Of a DNA stretch of 38,365 nucleotides, positions 36,420 through 38,365 are shown piece after piece. The first letter of the stretch is position 1. Every line of letters starts with the position of its first letter. The notes beneath the pieces are model-generated. The model was not told the DNA's origin. It searched no databases and saw nothing but the letters and a program-made list of their open reading frames with translations. The position numbers were made by a program, and so were the translations under genes. Source of the DNA: Cytophagaceae bacterium (lineage in GTDB: Bacteria > Bacteroidota > Bacteroidia > Cytophagales > Spirosomataceae); contig JAIXOL010000055.1 in the NCBI GenBank assembly GCA_027486845.1, positions 1-38,365 of the forward strand. The letters run 5' to 3'.

Positions 36420-36459
36420 TACAAGTGTTTTTTAAGATAAAACATTTTTTGAGGATACC

Positions 36460-37893
36460 TCACTCTTTCTTCAACCCCTTCAAATCTGAATCTATTGTTA
36501 TTAGACCATTACTATTTTGAATTTTAGCTATAAAACCATCGTATAAAGCAATGTTACCGAAGGTTTTTAGATGAATAACTTTACTTGAAACAGAATTATT
36601 AATTAGTTCTAATTGTCCGTTGTAGCCAAATGAGCATCCATAAATATTAATGCTCGTTTTCAGATAATCGGTCATTGCTTTGTTGCTTACGAATTTGATA
36701 TTATTATTTCTAATACTCGAATTGCTGATTGTAACCAAATCTACTGGAGTTGCAATCAAAAGAAAAGGAATGGATTTGTCGTGCAGTACCCGAATGTTAT
36801 CAAAACTCAATTGTTCTTGTAAGGGAATAGGGGCGTTTGGATAGTAAGAACGGCTATATTTATCATTGTCGAAATGTATAGATAAACCGATACGGGGCTT
36901 TTCTAGGAAGATATTTCTAAAAATAACATTACGAACGCCCGCTGTATAGGTAACATCGTTTTGAACAACTCCCCAGTTTATTCCATCAATAATTTGACTT
37001 CCTTTTTCATGGGTTGGGGGCGTTTTAGAAATGTATTTTGTACCATCGGGCTTGGCTTGAACTCTATATATTTTTCCATTTGAAACAACTGCATCAGATT
37101 GCTGTACTTCCATCTCTGATTTCCAGTCTGTCCAAGCTCCTGCCAAAATTCTGCAAAAATAGCCTGTTGTATTTTCGGCATTCAGGTCATGGCAGTTTTC
37201 AATAACACCGTTTTCAATCCAACCGAGTTCGGGGTTACTGGTGGCGTAATCATGGGCATTTAATGCAATGGCATCGTCAAATGTTTGAAAGACGCCATTT
37301 TTTATTGTAAAACGTTTACCTCTGCCCAAATGCACTCCGTCCTTTTCGCCTTTGATGATGACATCATCAATAATTAAATCTTCAAAGGTGCAAACGTGAA
37401 TACCAAATTGCATTTTTGTTAAATCATTACAACGGAAACGTTCGATACGAATATCTTTGGCGTAAAAAAAGGCTAATTGTCCACGTAAACCATAGACTTC
37501 TGAAAAAGGTTTATCAATGCCATTGACCATAATATTGAGGCCTTTGACGACAATGTTTTTGTCATAAGTTTTAGTTAAAGCACCTTTATTGAGCAATACG
37601 TGGGTAAATAGACCTTTTTCATTGACCTTTTGAATGAAAACGCCATTACCAAAATCTAAAGTAGTATTGCTGCCAATGTAAACGGTTTCGGCAAATTTAT
37701 AGGTACCAGGTTTGCTTATGGTGATTGTACCAGCATAGTCTAAGGCTTTCTGTAAGGCTGCGGAGTTTTGTAATCCAGATGCTTCAGGAGAAAAACCAAA
37801 ATAGGCAGCATCTATAAAACCTCCTTTTTGGCAAATGCCTTCGTTTATTTGTAAAAAAAAGATAATTAGGGCATATAAAATTGTAGATTTCAT
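36460..37893 (-). CDS. Secreted right-handed beta-helix protein, GH28/pectinase-like
   Basis: The protein has 477 residues with a signal peptide ending near residue 21. The N-terminus (NSAALQKALDYAGTITISKP, GTYKF) is typical of pectate-lyase superfamily helices. Repeated coils follow: DLIIDDVIIKGEKDGVHLGR (about 172-191) and FTIKNGVFQTFDDAIALNAH (about 195-214). The KDG and FDDA motifs recall the catalytic Asp groups of GH28 polygalacturonase and rhamnogalacturonase enzymes, but the GHG motif is not seen, so activity is uncertain. It is first in the hydrolase operon and is preceded by the shared promoter. Confidence 0.8.
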   Translation of the reverse strand: MKSTILYALIIFFLQINEGICQKGGFIDAAYFGFSPEASGLQNSAALQKALDYAGTITISKPGTYKFAETVYIGSNTTLDFGNGVFIQKVNEKGLFTHVLLNKGALTKTYDKNIVVKGLNIMVNGIDKPFSEVYGLRGQLAFFYAKDIRIERFRCNDLTKMQFGIHVCTFEDLIIDDVIIKGEKDGVHLGRGKRFTIKNGVFQTFDDAIALNAHDYATSNPELGWIENGVIENCHDLNAENTTGYFCRILAGAWTDWKSEMEVQQSDAVVSNGKIYRVQAKPDGTKYISKTPPTHEKGSQIIDGINWGVVQNDVTYTAGVRNVIFRNIFLEKPRIGLSIHFDNDKYSRSYYPNAPIPLQEQLSFDNIRVLHDKSIPFLLIATPVDLVTISNSSIRNNNIKFVSNKAMTDYLKTSINIYGCSFGYNGQLELINNSVSSKVIHLKTFGNIALYDGFIAKIQNSNGLITIDSDLKGLKKE

Positions 37894-37929
37894 TCTTTAG
37901 TTATATATTAAAATTGTACAATATATTTA

Positions 37930-38000
37930 TGCAAAACTACAAGTTATGTCGATTCTGCTTTGTTGAAATTTTATAGAATACTGATGATATATTATCAAAT
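37930..38000 (-). promoter_or_regulatory. Promoter of the hydrolase operon with tandem 13-bp repeats
   Basis: The -7 element on the minus strand is TAGTTTTGCA. The repeats on the plus strand, TGAAATTTTATAG (37964-37976) and TGATATATTATCA (37985-37997), are 21 bp apart and at the same distance from the -7 element as in the two sigma promoters, though they are more diverged. This would place the hydrolases under the same regulator as the sigma genes. Confidence 0.5.
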
Positions 38001-38020
38001 TAAGGAGTAAAGTTTGTGAA

Positions 38021-38100
38021 TTTGATTAAAAATCCCCAAAAGAATCTTCTGGGGATTTATTGTTGTATTCTTAACCATTACTATTTCAAAACATTTACTC
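38021..38100. repeat. Direct repeat unit, copy 2 (pairs with 16501-16580)
   Basis: Same orientation as copy 1, 73 of 80 bases identical, no gap. It covers the terminator and 3' untranslated region of the LamG-like gene, stopping 2 bases before its stop codon. Colinear similarity continues left into the hydrolase promoter. Confidence 0.85.
38023..38058 (-). terminator. Intrinsic terminator of the LamG-like gene
   Basis: Arms AAATCCCCA (38030-38038) and TGGGGATTT (38050-38058) with an 11-base loop are followed on the minus-strand transcript by ATTTTTAA. It is almost identical to the MFS terminator at 16503-16538. Confidence 0.8.
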
Positions 38101-38102
38101 TA

Positions 38103-38365
38103 TTAATTCTCTGCTAATCTAAATAACTCATTCTCGCTTAAAGCTCTATCAAATACGGCTAAACCTCCAATTTGTCCTTTGAAAAAATTGCCCATACCAC
38201 TTTTAAGCAGCACTGCCCCGACTGTAAAATCAGAGCCGTTATTGCACATGCCATCAGGAAAATGATAAGGATTTTTAGAGTGCACTAAGCCATTCGGAAA
38301 GCCTTGAAAACCTTTGGTATTATTGATTAGTTCTGGTTCTCGTTTTTCAAAAACACCATTCATAT
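38103..38365 (-). CDS. LamG/concanavalin A-like protein, C-terminal part (runs off the window)
   Basis: At least 87 codons are visible. GKGQ-like strands FKGQIGGLAVFDRALSENE and the ending LFRLAEN are the characteristic last beta-strand and helix of LamG/concanavalin A-like lectin domains in Bacteroidota and Planctomycetes secreted enzymes. The 5' part lies outside the window, so the ATG at 38363 is not a reliable start. It could be the C-terminal module of a sulfatase, glycosidase or oxidoreductase; this cannot be decided here. It is followed by a strong terminator. Confidence 0.75.
   Translation of the reverse strand, partial: MNGVFEKREPELINNTKGFQGFPNGLVHSKNPYHFPDGMCNNGSDFTVGAVLLKSGMGNFFKGQIGGLAVFDRALSENELFRLAEN

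Overview
The window looks like part of a Bacteroidota chromosome, probably the Cytophagales side (relatives of Emticicia, Runella or Flectobacillus; inferred from protein style, not from a marker gene). The DNA is AT-rich. There are two SusC/SusD outer-membrane glycan-uptake pairs, each with its own ECF sigma factor and FecR anti-sigma factor. Promoter -7 elements fit the Bacteroidota TAnnTTTG form, and secreted CAZyme-like proteins are abundant. Every convincing protein gene lies on the minus strand, so transcription reads from right to left. No tRNA or rRNA was seen.

In transcription order (right to left) the layout is as follows. (1) 38.1 kb: the C-terminus of a LamG-like protein that runs off the edge, then an intrinsic terminator. 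(2) 37.9-33.8 kb: a hydrolase operon of a parallel beta-helix GH28-like protein, a GH10-type lipoprotein and a GH29 alpha-L-fucosidase. (3) 33.8-29.3 kb: a 716-base gap with a perfect 17-bp inverted repeat, then a TIM-barrel sugar isomerase/epimerase-like protein and a large PVC-type dehydrogenase with a CxxCH haem site. (4) 29.3-27.3 kb: a candidate plus-strand small RNA, a 268-bp MITE with 19-bp perfect ends, and a DUF234-type AAA ATPase behind twin 40-bp dyad operators. (5) 27.2-16.6 kb: glycan cluster 2 (sigma, FecR, SusC, SusD, an unfamiliar alpha/alpha-toroid-like secreted protein, a decayed FAD oxidoreductase and an MFS symporter). (6) 16.4-0.3 kb: glycan cluster 1 (sigma, FecR, SusC, SusD, a frameshifted gene remnant, three tandem paralogues of a family I do not recognise, and a secreted FAD oxidoreductase). 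(7) 1-184: three degenerate CRISPR repeats at an exact 66-bp period.

The likely joint role is sensing, binding, degrading and importing complex, probably plant-derived, glycans. SusC proteins with N-terminal STN domains would signal through FecR to the ECF sigma factors. SusC/SusD would import oligosaccharides released by GH10, GH28-like and GH29 enzymes, and the MFS symporter would take up a final acidic or monomeric product. The substrate cannot be read from sequence alone.

The two most unusual observations are these. First, a three-gene tandem family (2376-8867) has a C-terminal module of about 230 residues that is duplicated inside two of its members. Second, a promoter architecture is shared by both sigma genes and the hydrolase operon: a pair of 13-bp direct repeats 21 bp apart, at an identical distance from a TTTTGCA -7 element. 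At two of these sites the homology continues through the terminator of the preceding gene, giving direct repeats that bracket a 21.5-kb block carrying the whole of glycan cluster 2 and the hydrolase operon.
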